A stretch of 64,000 nt of DNA from Watersipora subatra (GCF_963576615.1 NC_088708.1:2480001-2544000); one strand, 5' to 3'; numbered from the stretch's first letter, positions 28,911 to 40,003 are shown. Made by a program: numbers and translations. The notes: generated by a model not told the origin, from the sequence alone.

Positions 28911-30690
28911 CCCTACAGGATGAATTTATTTGTGGAGTTAAGTTTCGAGCAAATTGCCTTTTCTCATGCATATTCGCGGACTAATTTATTCGCGGGTGAA
29001 CGCAATCACTCTCTATTAAGAGTTAACTCTATTGCGGCTAGCAATAGAGTTAACCTTTCGCATACCCACACTGCGTGTTTAGGTTTCTATTTAGCTTACA
29101 ACTACGAGTCGATCATGCTAAGCTATAAATTTCTTGCTGCGTTCGGAGGTTTTCAGGAATATTCATCGATTTGGAGGCCTTTGATGAACCGACAACTTGT
29201 GGAAAGTAATGAGTTTTTTCAAAACCATTTTATAAATTAATTGAATTTTACTTTGGTTCTTCGGTAAAACGCAACATTTATTTTTTCCATCTCTACCATT
29301 TCGTTATTTGTTTTAGTATGTGAGAGAGTCCAATAATCTGCACGACCTATTTGCACTAAAGCTAATAAACGCAGACTGCGCAACGGTTGGTCATCTACCC
29401 CGTGAATTAAGTAGAGTAAGCAGCTTTTTCATCATACACGGAGGCACAATGACTGCAAGGGTGGTAGATGTCATTCCTAGAAAATCACCAATCATTCAGG
29501 GAGGTTTTGAAATTGAGGTAGAAGTGACCGCAGCTGCTAATGAGGAGAATATATCTGTTTTAAAAAGGAACAAAAACGCCTTTACGAGCACAAATCTTTG
29601 GCCAACTTGCAGAACTTTGTAACAGTAAGCCATGAGGAGAGTTCTGATGATAACTCTCTTACCAGCCATGTATTAGCGAGAGAATCGCCTTTAACACCTA
29701 CCCAAAACAGTGACAGCAATATAGAGCTGCCATAACCAAAATAACTAGTCAGAGAGCACCATTGCATGCTAGTATTTACTTATCAAGAGTATCAGTTTAA
29801 TTTTATTGCCAGACATCCTCCATATGGGCTAAACTGTTTTTATTTACTCCATTCATCATTTGTAAAATTTTATTTGTATTTGACATATTTTATTTCTACA
29901 CTCAAGTTTGTAATAAATTATAATATATCTATACATGAAATAAAATATATAATCATGTTTGCTGCAGCGGTATAAAGGAGTTGTTGTTGATAAAGGGGTC
30001 TAGGTTGACTGGTTGCTTCTCTGCCAATCTTCCTGCCTTGGTGAATATTACTACTTGTCTCTAGTTTTCGTAATCGGAATAGGTTCTGTTTCATTCTCAA
30101 TCTGCAGTAAACACAAAAGAACAATATTAACAAGTGTAAAAGAAGTACAAAAACAAGCTATTGTACTTGTACTTCAGCTAAGTACAAGTACAATAGCTGA
30201 AGTATTGAATGAAAGCGATCAGTTTTTAAACAAGAGAATGAACTAATGCAGTTATTTATGGAAAAACGTATCTGCACTGCAAATCAAATACATATCATAA
30301 TGTCCAGATCAGAATCATTATCGTCATAAACTTCAGTATTAGATGTCGATGGAGTTGATTTCAATGTACAAAGACTGTAGGAGAGATTTTTTGCGATGAC
30401 GACGCCATGCCGAATAATTTGTAAAAACTTTGAATAGTTTTGTAAAGAAGTGTGATGCATTGGCAATGGGGGTTAACTCGAAGCCCCGGCGATGATTTTA
30501 AAAAAGTTTTGGAACTGGTCTACAGTTAGAATTTCTGCCTAGCGGCTAGTTTTTTATTTGAGGCAGTAGTTAAAAATAAACTTGTGTTTAAAAATAAAAC
30601 TAATTATTCGCGGAATTTAATAATTCACGGAATTGACTTTTCGCGAAATCGTGAATTTTTATATCCATCCAATATTTTCATCCTGTAGGG
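28911..30690 (+). mobile_element. TIR DNA transposon with HIRAN-like gene
   Basis: 1780-bp element with perfect 14-bp terminal inverted repeats CCCTACAGGATGAA, flanked by TA on both sides (28909-28910 and 30691-30692). Both subterminal regions carry TTCGCGGA-type motifs, on opposite strands. Inside are two perfect hairpins: 29022-29054 (14-bp arms) and 30156-30198 (19-bp arms, 5-bp loop). One recognisable frame, at 29115-29622, lies between the ends; no transposase was recognised. A TA target is typical of Tc1/mariner but not proof. The right end stops about 200 bp before the CDC20 start codon. Confidence 0.7.
29115..29622 (+). CDS. HIRAN-domain-like protein inside TIR element
   Basis: The second frame (29317-29622) reads YVRESNNLHDLFALKL, then VGHLPRELSR, then a Gly-rich beta segment and SPIIQGGFEIEVEV. 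This is the pattern of the HIRAN domain (HIP116/Rad5 N-terminal; known to bind single-stranded 3' DNA ends in HLTF): a conserved N-x2-H/D-D followed by VGHLP-x-EL. A preceding frame ending at about 29198 supplies GGFQEYSSIWRPLMNRQL, matching the start of such domains. A weak donor (CTT|GTGGAA) and a good acceptor (TTTGTTTTAG at 29316) would join them in phase. The ATG at 29115 is a guess, giving about 129 residues. No helicase or transposase motif is attached. The gene could be element cargo or a host exon captured by the element. Confidence 0.5.
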
Positions 30691-30873
30691 TACTAATAAG
30701 CTAAAATTATCGTAAAACCTAAAATCTGATTAGAAACTATGTGCTGCAAAGCACTAGGCTCAGCTGGAGCTTAAATGAAGAGAAACTTGTATTGTTTAGT
30801 CACATGCTGGGTTGGCTTGTAAGTTTATCGATGCGTTTGCCAAGGTTTCTGCATACATAATGTCAGTCAATGG

Positions 30874-30886
30874 TTTGTCTTTTAGT
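30874..30886 (+). promoter_or_regulatory. 3' splice site 6 nt before CDC20 ATG
   Basis: TTTGTCTTTTAG followed by TTTGCA and then the ATG at 30892. It implies either a 5'UTR intron or a trans-splice acceptor. The ATG is chosen because the MA(L/Q)F start matches the family. Confidence 0.5.
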
Positions 30887-30891
30887 TTGCA

Positions 30892-33800
30892 ATGGCGCTC
30901 TTTAGCCTTGAGAATGACTTTGATAAAGCGTTGAGAATGGATGGACCAATCTCTAAAGGGCCAACAATGAGATGGCAGCGAAAATTGAATGAGTCAAGTG
31001 GAAATAGCAGTTCTCTGACATCTAATGGTTCTCTTCTTCAAATGAATTCATCTTTGGGTGGGAAATCACCCGCAAAACTCCGTAGGTCTCTTAGTCTCTC
31101 GAGCATTCAAACGAAAGAGAATAACTCCAACAAATCTACTCCATCACGTCGAAGTCGCACACCAGGTACCCACTATATCTACACAGTTATGTTAACTAAT
31201 TTTCATATCACACCAAGATTTGAAAGTGAGACCGAAGACTGTATGGGCGTACTGTAGGGGTACAAATATTTTGAGTGAGCTAACAAAATTTCTTGCTAAA
31301 GTTGATCTGTACAGCCTTATACATCCAGAAACCAAACAATTGAGAATTGTCAAAGGTTGCAGACATTCTGTCGAGTAGGAGAGCCTTAGCTAAACTACTG
31401 GTGTCAATCACTGGTTTCACTTTTAAATTAGTTTTAATCTAGTTGTTCCATAAATTTTTTAAAACAAATTTGAACCAATCATGTTTGGTCATCTTCATCC
31501 CTCTGCATTCTACACCTGACTTCTAGCTTAACGTTTCACATGCTATATTTTTTTATATTACCTCAACAGGTAATACGATGCATCTAGAACTTAAGCTTAT
31601 GACCTGGTTTATTTCGCCATAACATCATACTTTTTAACACGCTATCAGCTCATTATTCTTAGTGCAAACAATGGAAATAAAAGATTTACCAAAAGCTCCT
31701 TTGAGGCTCCATTTAATTCCAGGTCGATTCAAGACACCGACAAAACAATCAGCTGCCTCTGGAGATAGATTCATTCCAAATCGCTTCTCCACTGATTTCG
31801 AGTCAGCTCACCATCGCGCAAGTCAAAACCATTTAGCTGACACAAAGCCTGCTGATACAGCTAACAGTGACGTAAACAATTTAAAAAAAGAGGAGTTTGA
31901 GAGAGTTATGTCTGCCAACTTGAATGGAGAGCAGCCATCTGCCAAGATTCTTGCATTCCGCCAGAAGGCGCCTGCAGCTCCTGAAGGTCATCATCATCAT
32001 ATTAACTAGAATATATTTTATACATCTTCCTGGTCTTGTCATAGGAAAATAAATGTTTGCCACATTACATGAATTTAATTATGTGAGTGAAATTTTTTAC
32101 ACTTTACATGAAATTTTATATTTCATGTAAATCATTTAGTTGACCTCTTTAACTACTGAAACCAGGCCCCTATTTTTACTAATCTAATGAGAGCTTATAA
32201 ACACCATCAACCCTTCTGCTGATGTCAATGTCCACAATATTTCAGGTAGCCGCAATACTGGTATGGCCTTATGGACTCTAATTCATTGATTTCACTGTTG
32301 CCTATTAAGGTCATATGTTTGCTAGTTTGGAGTGTTCATAATAGGCGCATTTATCTCTTTAAAGGTTGGCTTGCAACAAAATTCACATTACAGTTATTTG
32401 ATATCAAAAGATTCACCATGTCTTACTCTGTTGTGTTGTAGGTGCCAAATATGAGGGAATGTGATTACAAGCTCTTAAAAGCCAAAAAACGAACAGTTAA
32501 TCGCAGCCACACGAGATCGCCATAGTTTGGATTCTCTTTCCAAAACGGCTCAAACAGCTGTGTTAGATGGTTTCTGTTTACACTTTCATGCAACCTTATT
32601 CGTCGAAATATTTTCACAAATATACTTCACGCATTCAATAAAACCATGTCTATTGTTCTTACGCGTCTGTTTTATCGTCATTGTAATTCTGTCACTTTTA
32701 GCAATGATATCTTATAACTTACCGTAAAAATTTGTTTATTTTTTTAACATTACCTCGAAGGAGTACATATCATTGTTTGATAATCATGACGAGCCTGTTG
32801 GTCACCTGTGATAATCGAAAAGTGCTGCAAAAATTATTTTCGAAGTATTGGGGCACATGATCAGATTACGACTTGCCGATTAGACCAGGTCGAAACAAAA
32901 CTAAAGTAGCGAGCATCTATATTTGATATGGGGTCTTCGGTAAAACCCGAAGTGTTTGTCATAAACTAGTGCTACGATAAGTTTATATTGAGCTTTTTAT
33001 TGGCCTTTCAATTCACGTGAGAACATAAAGTGACAAGACAATGAATAAATTTCATGGCTACGTCAGAAAAATAAAGAGATTCCAATCTACAGCGGCTTTT
33101 CGTTTTTGAGCTTTTAAGAGCTTGTAATCACATTTCCACATATTTTGCACCTACAACACAACAGAGTAAGACATGGTGAATCTTTTGATACCAAATAACT
33201 GTAATGTGAATTTTGTTGCAAGTCAACCTTTAAGCTTATGTACCTGACGTGCTGATGTTTTTACAGGGCATCTTAACAACCTAAGAGTCTTATACAGTCA
33301 GCACAAGACCCCATCATCTACCGCTAAAAAGACAGCTAGGCACATCCCTTCAGCCCCAGAGAGAATTCTAGATGCTCCTGATCTTCTGGATGACTTCTGT
33401 ATGTTCTTTCAACTTGTTTGCTCTGTGTGATTAGGCTTGTCAACTTAAACAGTTTCATCTTCTGTAGTTATTATTTTGTCACTCCAATTATTAGTTTGGT
33501 CCTTAGGCTAACTATCTCATTTGGATAAAAATTACACATTGATAAGCTTTGTTCACCCAAGCTAACCACACATGCCACCATTCCAAATCGATTTGTTCAT
33601 TGCGAGCCTAGGCTACCTTTTTGTGGGCTTCACAGTAGTGTTCATGTATTACCCCATGTTATCTCTGTTTTTCTTGAATAGATTTCATATGTTACATAAT
33701 AGTTCTCATGTGTTAAACATGTTTCAAATTGTGTAGTTGATGTGCATCACTTTTAGATCTCAATCTGCTCTCATGGTCCAGCGGTAACCTGCTGGCTGTG

Positions 33801-35331
33801 GCACTTGGCTGCAGACTGTACGTTTGGAATGCTACCAGCGGGGACATTGCACAGTTGATGGAATTAGATGAGACAGAATACATCAGCTCAGTTTCCTGGG
33901 TAAAAGAAGGAAGCTTTCTGGCTGTGGGAACAAGTACAGGAGAAGTGCAGGTGGGCAGGTTGGAAGTAAATACAGTTGGTATACAAGTGGATGTGTTTAC
34001 ACAAATACAGGAAAGCGCACTTGATAGAATTGGGACAAATGGTAGGGTGATTATGGTCTAAGAGCTAGCCCACCTGATGTTTCACTGTAGACGACAACGT
34101 ATACTGAATTATTCAATACAACAATTTATAAATTGCACATATACCTCTACTGATGATCATCAGATTTTTAAGAATTGTTTGGTTTGTAGATATGGGATTC
34201 TGCTCACAAAAAGAAGTTGCGATCTATGTTTGGTCAGGAGTCGAGAGTGGGAAGTTTAGCATGGAACTCTCACCTACTCAGTAGGTAAGCTAGGCAGCCA
34301 GCTGTGTGTTGGGTGACACTGACAACCTACCATGTGCTGAATGGAATCAAGCTTTTTTATTTTGTTGCAGTGGTAGTCGTAGTGGTACAATACACCAGCA
34401 TGACGTGAGGGTGGCAGAGCATCTTGTAGGCGTAACTGATGCTCATATACAAGAAGTATGTGGCTTGGAATGGTCACCAGACGGAAAATACCTCGCCAGC
34501 GGAGGAAATGACAACATGCTGAATGTTTGGTCTGACAATTTTTCCCTCACCAGCACCATCGAGCCTGTGTATACATTCAATCAGCATCAAGCTGCAGTTA
34601 AGGCCATTGCCTGGTGTCCTTGGCAGCCAAGTTTGCTCGCCAGTGGCGGGGGTACAGCCGACAGGTGCCTCAAATTCTGGAATTGTAATACTGGCGTTTG
34701 TCTCAACAGCGTTGATACGAAGTCACAGGTTAGTACCAAAATACCTGTAATTCAGTTATCTACTTGCTTGTTTTTATGGCGGCTTTATAGGCTACGGAAT
34801 GACCGTTGCTTTGCTTCAAATGGTTTTTGCCGCCTACCCAAGCTTGTGGCCTAGAAAGTCTATACGATGAAGGACTAACTCATCGTGTAGACTTCCTAGC
34901 CAAATTGATCATGAGCTGATTGATTAAAGTGTTTGTGAACTGTGACATTGTTGCAGGTGTGTTCAGTCTTGTGGAGCCAGGCACACCAGGAGCTTATCAC
35001 CAGTCATGGCTACCCAGACCACCACCTCTGTATTTGGAAGTACCCGACCATGAGCCGAGTGGCTGATCTCATGGGTCAGTTAATGTTAAATGCATGGCTA
35101 CTACAATGTTGTGTCGAGTTATCTTAGTTTTGCTGCATTTGTTTACTTGTGGCTCTTGTAGGACACAGTGCAAGGGTGTTGCACACAGCCATGTCTCCTG
35201 ACGGAACCACAGTTGTATCTGGAGCCGCTGATGAGACCCTGCGTCTGTGGAAATGTTTTGCCATTGATCCAAAAAAGGCCAAAAAAGCAGCTAAACCAGT
35301 TTCAGTTCCATTTGGAAGAGGGATTAGATGA
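30892..35331 (+). CDS. CDC20: Cdc20/Fizzy, APC/C activator
   Basis: Eight exons: 30892-31165, 31723-31986, 33267-33398, 33757-33950, 34190-34284, 34371-34728, 34957-35074, 35162-35331, all in phase, 534 residues (human about 499). Cdc20 recruits mitotic substrates to the anaphase-promoting complex and is the target of the spindle checkpoint. Seen: KEN box at residues 75-77, C-box DRFIP at 106-110, Mad2-binding segment KILAF at 166-170, then seven WD40 blades (RILDAP; VGTSTGEVQ; LASGGNDN; AWCPWQ; IWKYPTM; TLRLWK) and the C-terminal Gly-Ile-Arg tail that docks on APC3. The human CRY-box position reads ARH. Donors of exon 2 (GTCATC) and exon 4 (GTGGGC) are weak but give exact family sequence. 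Intron 2 holds a TTAA-flanked TIR element. Tail to tail with TRAPPC5. Confidence 0.96.
32363..33229. mobile_element. TTAA-flanked long-TIR element (copy 1), in CDC20 intron 2
   Basis: 867 bp with imperfect terminal inverted repeats of about 120 bp (ends AGGTTGGCTTGCA and TGCAAGTCAACCT), bounded by TTAA at 32359-32362 and 33230-33233. TTAA duplication is characteristic of piggyBac-like (also Kolobok) elements. No transposase, so non-autonomous. The interior is the reverse complement of the interior of 62909-63802, so the two copies lie in opposite orientation. Confidence 0.75.
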
Positions 35332-35339
35332 ATATTTAG

Positions 35340-35350
35340 TTTATTTTATT
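35340..35350 (-). terminator. Two AATAAA signals for TRAPPC5
   Basis: Overlapping minus-strand AATAAA hexamers at 35350-35345 and 35345-35340, 64-74 nt after the TRAPPC5 stop. Cleavage 10-30 nt further would fall at or inside the last codons of CDC20 on the other strand. No plus-strand AATAAA was seen close after the CDC20 stop. Confidence 0.55.
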
Positions 35351-35413
35351 ATACAAAAATTTTTTACATTTTAAAAAATAGCAACAATTACATAATTTTA
35401 ATGCGAGTAGTTT

Positions 35414-37571
35414 TTAGCCAACTTTACTCAGGGTTGCATCATCAAACTCTATTCTATACATCGTTCCATTGTGGTAGTGGGCTGAGACTTTGGCATTCTG
35501 TAACATATTATTTAATAACATTTTGATACAATTATATTATAAATACAACAGTAATATTATTTGGGATGTTCACAGAAATATGCATGCACTGGTAACGCAA
35601 AGCACATAAAATTGACTAAGGAAGTCCATTGTATTGACCATAACTGCTTACGTAGTTTGAGCCAATGAGGAACGCCTCAATGATGCCAGCGGTGAAGGAT
35701 GTGCATTGTACATTCTCTACAATTCAACAAGGACTCTCGTATGAAACACTTATACAAATCTTCATAACGTAATGGCAGCCTTCAGAGTTAACAAATATGT
35801 AGCAATTTATGAGCATGATTCTCCGTGAATTAACAGCCTTTCAATGTGCCAGCTGTTAGGTGAATAAAAAGTGGTTATACAAGATGGCCGGTCATGTCAG
35901 TAAAAATAAGTATAAAATAATACTCACGTCGATCCTTTGGCATGGAAAAGAAATTGTTTACTAGAGGTTCCTTTTCTAATATGTAATCTGATTGGTGAAT
36001 AAAGGAAATAAATAATAACAGTAACAACATGTATGCCACTTTTTATGAGTGAACTCGAGATTTACCAAAAAGGATACAGACATTCTGATCCTTCTGGTCC
36101 TGATTCAGCCCATCAGCTTCCCTTCCGAACAAGCTCTATGATACAAACACAATTAATGCTCATTAAAACCCAATTGAAGAGAGGTTAACTTAGTATGAGA
36201 TGCAAAAGCATTGATAAAAGAAAATTTATGAAAATAATGAGAGCAGAGCGCTTTGATCTGGTAAAAATAGTGCATGTAATTTAGTATACTTACTCTCCAT
36301 ATGCTGGTAGTGCATGTAATGAGTGAACTTACTCTCCATATGCTGGTAGTGTATGTAATGAGTATACTTACTCTCCATATGCTGGTAGTGCATGTAATGA
36401 GTATACTTAATCTCCATATGCTGGTAGTGTATGTAATGAGTATACTTACTCTCCATATGCTGGTAGTGCATGTAATGGGGTATACTTACTCTCCATATGC
36501 TGGTAGTGTATGTAATGGGGTATACTTACTCTCCATATGCAAATAGTGCATGTAATGAGTATACTTACTCTCCATATGCTGGTAGTGCATGTAATGAGTA
36601 TACTTACTCTCCATATGCTGGTAGTGCATGTAATGAGTGAACTTACTCTCCATATGCTGGTAGTGTATGTAATGAGTATACTTACTCTCCATATGCTGGT
36701 AGTGTATGTAATGGGGTGTACTTACTCTTCATATGATGGCAGTGCATGTAATGGGGTATACTTACTCTCCATATGCAAATAGTGCATGTAATTTAGTATA
36801 CTTACTCTCCATATGCTGGTAGTGTATGTAATGAGTATACTTACTCTCCATATGCTGGTAGTGCATGTAATGAGTGAACTTACTCTCCATATGCTGGTAG
36901 TGTATGTAATGAGTATACTTACTCTCCATATGCTGGTAGTGTATGTAATGGGGTGTACTTACTCTTCATATGATGGCAGTGCATGTAATGGGGTATACTT
37001 ACTCTCCATATGCAAATAGTGCATGTAATTTAGTATACTTACTCTCTATATGCTGGTAGTGTATGTAATGAGTATACTTACTCTCCATATGCTGGTTTTG
37101 ATAAATGTAAGCATTTTCTGAAGATTTATTTCTCTTTTATATCCTTTCTCTCTAATATAATTTACATCGAGTATCTTCGTACCGACTTCATAGCCAAGCG
37201 CGTGCAACCTGCAGTTAAGTATGGCAATGAAACGCAAGTAAAAATAGAATGTAAGCTCATGCTAAAATGCAAGCAATTAGAATGTCAACTAAAGAGCAGA
37301 TTAATGTTACTGCTGCTATCAGTACCTGCCATTGAGATCTGAAACTGTGCTAGCACGTTTCTCGCAGTAGGATACCATCTCTGAGAACAGAAACGCAAAT
37401 GTTGCCACATTTATCTAAAATATACAAAAAGGATAAATAAACTAGTAAATCCGCCAGCCAGTAAAACAATAAATATGCTTGATGCATTGAGACAGAAGTG
37501 AACCAAACCTCTGCTTTGCTCTTGCTTAGTGGCCTGTCTAAAATGCTTGCTTTCCGTCCTCCTGTAGACAT
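35414..37571 (-). CDS. TRAPPC5: TRAPP complex subunit 5 (Trs31/BET3 family)
   Basis: Seven minus-strand exons: 37571-37509, 37414-37326, 37208-37082, 36135-36066, 35987-35928, 35716-35652, 35497-35414. Phases all agree, 185 residues (human 188). TRAPPC5 is a core subunit of the TRAPP complexes that tether vesicles and act as Rab1 exchange factor at the ER-Golgi. Family landmarks seen in order: SILDRPLSK near the N-terminus, FAFLFSEMVSYC, LHALGYEVG, REKGYKRE, SLFGREAD, EKEPLVN, CTSFTAGIIEAFL, and the C-terminal KVSAHYHNGTMYRIEF. The ATG at 37571 gives the expected N-terminus and sits 7 nt after a splice acceptor (TTTTTTATATTTGCAG). Intron 3 is filled by a 39-bp array built from the exon 3 end and its donor. 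Convergent with CDC20. Confidence 0.95.
36267..37098. repeat. 39-bp minisatellite made of the TRAPPC5 exon 3 / 5' splice site
   Basis: About 21 copies of a 39-40-bp unit. Read on the minus strand, each unit is the last ~15 nt of TRAPPC5 exon 3 plus ~24 nt of intron, junction ATATGGAGA|GTAAGT. The authentic exon end (37082) is the first member. One unit (near 36405) has lost GTAAG (reads TTAAG). Two have AAGA instead of GAGA before the donor, and the first duplicate has TAG in place of TGG. Blocks of about 237 bp recur (36540, 36777, 37014). Periodic frames on both strands arise from the unit length and are not genes. Confidence 0.95.
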
Positions 37572-38640
37572 AGCTGACCTGCAAATATAAAAAATCTACA
37601 GAGCTTCAAAGGATGTATGGGTATACAATAATTTATAGCCGCAAATGGTTGGGTGATAGAGGTAATGTTGAAGAACTCTGCAGACATATGTGCCGATTGA
37701 ATAAGGAGTAGTCCTACTGACTGTAAGAATAAATAAGTAGTGACTAATGACCTGTATTACAATTGCTAAATATTTAATACATTTACATTTTCTTTTTTAT
37801 CATGTTTGTGCCACTCTTGTACTTTCTTTTTATAATGCTATCTGCGTAGGAAGATACTTAACACATACATTATAACTGTTAACCATCAATCGCATTTTCA
37901 ACTTTCTAACGCTTAACAATCATCTAAAACGTATGCAAGTCAAACTTTCTGATTTATTCTTGACTAAGCATTTTATCCTAGTCATCTATTGCTTTCAACC
38001 AACATCCATTACTTAAAGAAAAAAAATGCAAACAAAATATGAAATATGAAATCTAATAAACAATGATTGATCGACGTACATGCATATTTAGATGGTTTTT
38101 ATAAAGCTACAACAGCCAATCTTGCGGAGCAATTTAAATGAAGATTTAGATCTGTAGAAAGCACAAAAAGCATCCCAAGCCTAAACATTTTTCACATAAA
38201 AACTGTTATTACTATTTACTTTTATTTCTTGTAGTGACAATAACTGGCTAATACCCCAATAACCTAATCATATGATATGCAAAGATGACTTTTGTTACAG
38301 CTTTGGATTTATTTGGCTATACATATATTTGCATGTGATGTTTAGCACTTTCAAATGGTGGTACTCACATACATGTGAATAAAATATATTTTAAACTTTT
38401 ATTAGATAAAAAACTATTCTACGGTGGGTAGATATTGCTATAGAAGCTGCGATAATTGTATGATTGTATTATGGTTGCATATTCTTAAATAGTAATAAGT
38501 ATTATAAAACAAATAAAAAAGCTACTTCCGTCATTACATTATCTGTAATAGCACACAGTGGTTTGGTAAATTGCTATATCTTTAGTTTTTTCATTGCCTC
38601 GTAAAGTAAATGGTAATAACCAGAATCAGATTTTTGAACA
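37572..38640. other. Region upstream of TRAPPC5; no exon recognised
   Basis: Likely holds TRAPPC5 promoter and any 5'UTR exon, but I see no distinct box. A 3' splice site (TTTTTTATATTTGCAG) ends 7 nt before the TRAPPC5 ATG, at about 37579. Confidence 0.4.
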
Positions 38641-38644
38641 AAGT

Positions 38645-38940
38645 GGTGGCTCTGAAAAGGGCCATCGAAGATTGCCGGCTTGGTTCTACAGTCTGTAGTT
38701 ATTCAAAGATTTCTAATGGAGCCATCAGTCACACAGCAACAGAAGTTAGTGAGGAGGCTGTGGTGGTACTCGGCGAGTGGGATGACGATGACAGTGGCAC
38801 GATTCATGTCTTTGGTGGCATTGCTTGTTTGAAGACTTTTGGCAACACCCGTGCGGACACTGGCTGCAACTGGAAGGGGCCTCAGTTTGGCAGGCTGTGG
38901 TCTTGAAATGCTTCCATAGGGTGTAGGGTTTTAAAACCTT
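38645..38940 (-). pseudogene. Degraded L7Ae/SNU13(15.5K)-like pseudogene
   Basis: One minus frame (about 38935-38703) contains NPTPY, KLRPLPV and then LQTSNATKDMNRATVIVI followed by PLAEY. This resembles the L7Ae-family RNA-binding core of SNU13/NHP2L1 (family pattern L-R-K-G-x-N-E-A-T-K-x-L-N-R-G). A TGA then interrupts, and a KPAIFDGPF-like continuation appears in a shifted frame. There are no splice sites and the match is partial. A processed pseudogene is my best reading; chance similarity is possible. Confidence 0.35.
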
Positions 38941-39225
38941 GTTTGATGGGAACTGAACACTGCAGTGAGGGCAGCATAAAACGGCAATGGAGATGCTCAT
39001 GTTTCTTAAACTCCTGTAAGCTTCTCATTTTGTAGGAATTACCAACACAGTATGGCACTATAGTTGCCAGTAAAAAGTTCTATCAAGACGCATTGTATTT
39101 ATAGGGAATAGGGGTTGTATGAGAGACATGCCCTGTTAGGCAATTGTGAAAGTCAATAAAACTTGCCGATCGTTTAAATAGTTTAACATCACATCATGTG
39201 GATTGTGAACCCTTCTGTGCTTGGC

Positions 39226-39302
39226 CCAATCATAGCCAATAGGATCAACCTGTAATACTTTTAATCAATCATTTGTTGTTTTGCTGAATGAATGTATATA
39301 AA
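39226..39302 (+). promoter_or_regulatory. Promoter-like CCAAT/CCAAT/TATA cluster
   Basis: CCAAT at 39226-39230 and 39236-39240, with TATATAAA at 39295-39302. Spacing suits a pol II promoter reading right, with initiation near 39330. No recognisable coding exon follows before 40000, so it may be a relic, a non-coding transcript start, or coincidence. Confidence 0.25.
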
Positions 39303-40001
39303 GCTTTTGTGCCACACATGGTGGGCAGTCTGCTTTTTGTTGTAACCTTGTTTTGTTGCTCATAAACTTTAGAATTCATCTAAAACAAAGCTTCAATAGT
39401 TATATATTTGGTAATCCAACTAGTTTAAACTACCCTGCTCTCTATATTTGTACATTGTAGTAACCTTAACAATCAAAAATGGTATTCCAGCAAACCAACT
39501 CAATGAATTGAGTGATGGTCCTGAAAAGGGACATAAAGGAGCGACTCCGTAAAGTAACCCAAACAGTAGGGCATCTCTCATGCCGTTGCGATTTTATTAG
39601 CGTGGCAAGGTATCCACGGCAGGGAGGCATGATGGACTGATGAAAGAACGAGGTGACCGAGCCACTATATATAAAGTAAAAACTTCAGGGATAGAAGTTG
39701 ACACAGAAAAAATGACATACGCCACGTACCGAGATTTATAGAACTCTTTATGCTATTGACGATGTTCATCGAATTTATTACAACTGTTCACATTTTAGTA
39801 AACATTATTTATGTTCATGGTTGCGTGTTGAAATAGTATAGGTATCTGTTTCATTTAGTTACTAGTTGTTAAAATTCCTTTAGCAGGTAATATCTTTCCA
39901 TTTTTATTTATACATTTTCTCGATATGACATTTTGTATTTATTATTTTACGTCCTCAGGTCTTCTATTACTTGAGAAATGAGAATACTGTTTCCTAAATA
40001 G
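39303..40001. other. Unique sequence; no gene recognised
   Basis: No supported exon. Contains GTCCTGAAAAGGGAC near 39520, a small inverted motif, and nothing else I can name. Confidence 0.35.
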
Positions 40002-40003
40002 TA

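Noticed and set aside
32527-32727. 66-codon plus frame in CDC20 intron 2, also found as a minus frame at 63430-63723
   Set aside because: Same interior of the two non-autonomous TTAA elements. It has no transposase motif and is broken differently in each copy.
36226-37019. Overlapping 68-81-codon frames on both strands with 13-residue periods
   Set aside because: They are produced by the 39-bp array inside TRAPPC5 intron 3 and are out of frame with the exon.
38650-38672. Histone 3' stem-loop (minus strand GGCCCTTTTCAGAGCC)
   Set aside because: One stem mismatch, and the upstream minus frames are not a histone; probably coincidence.
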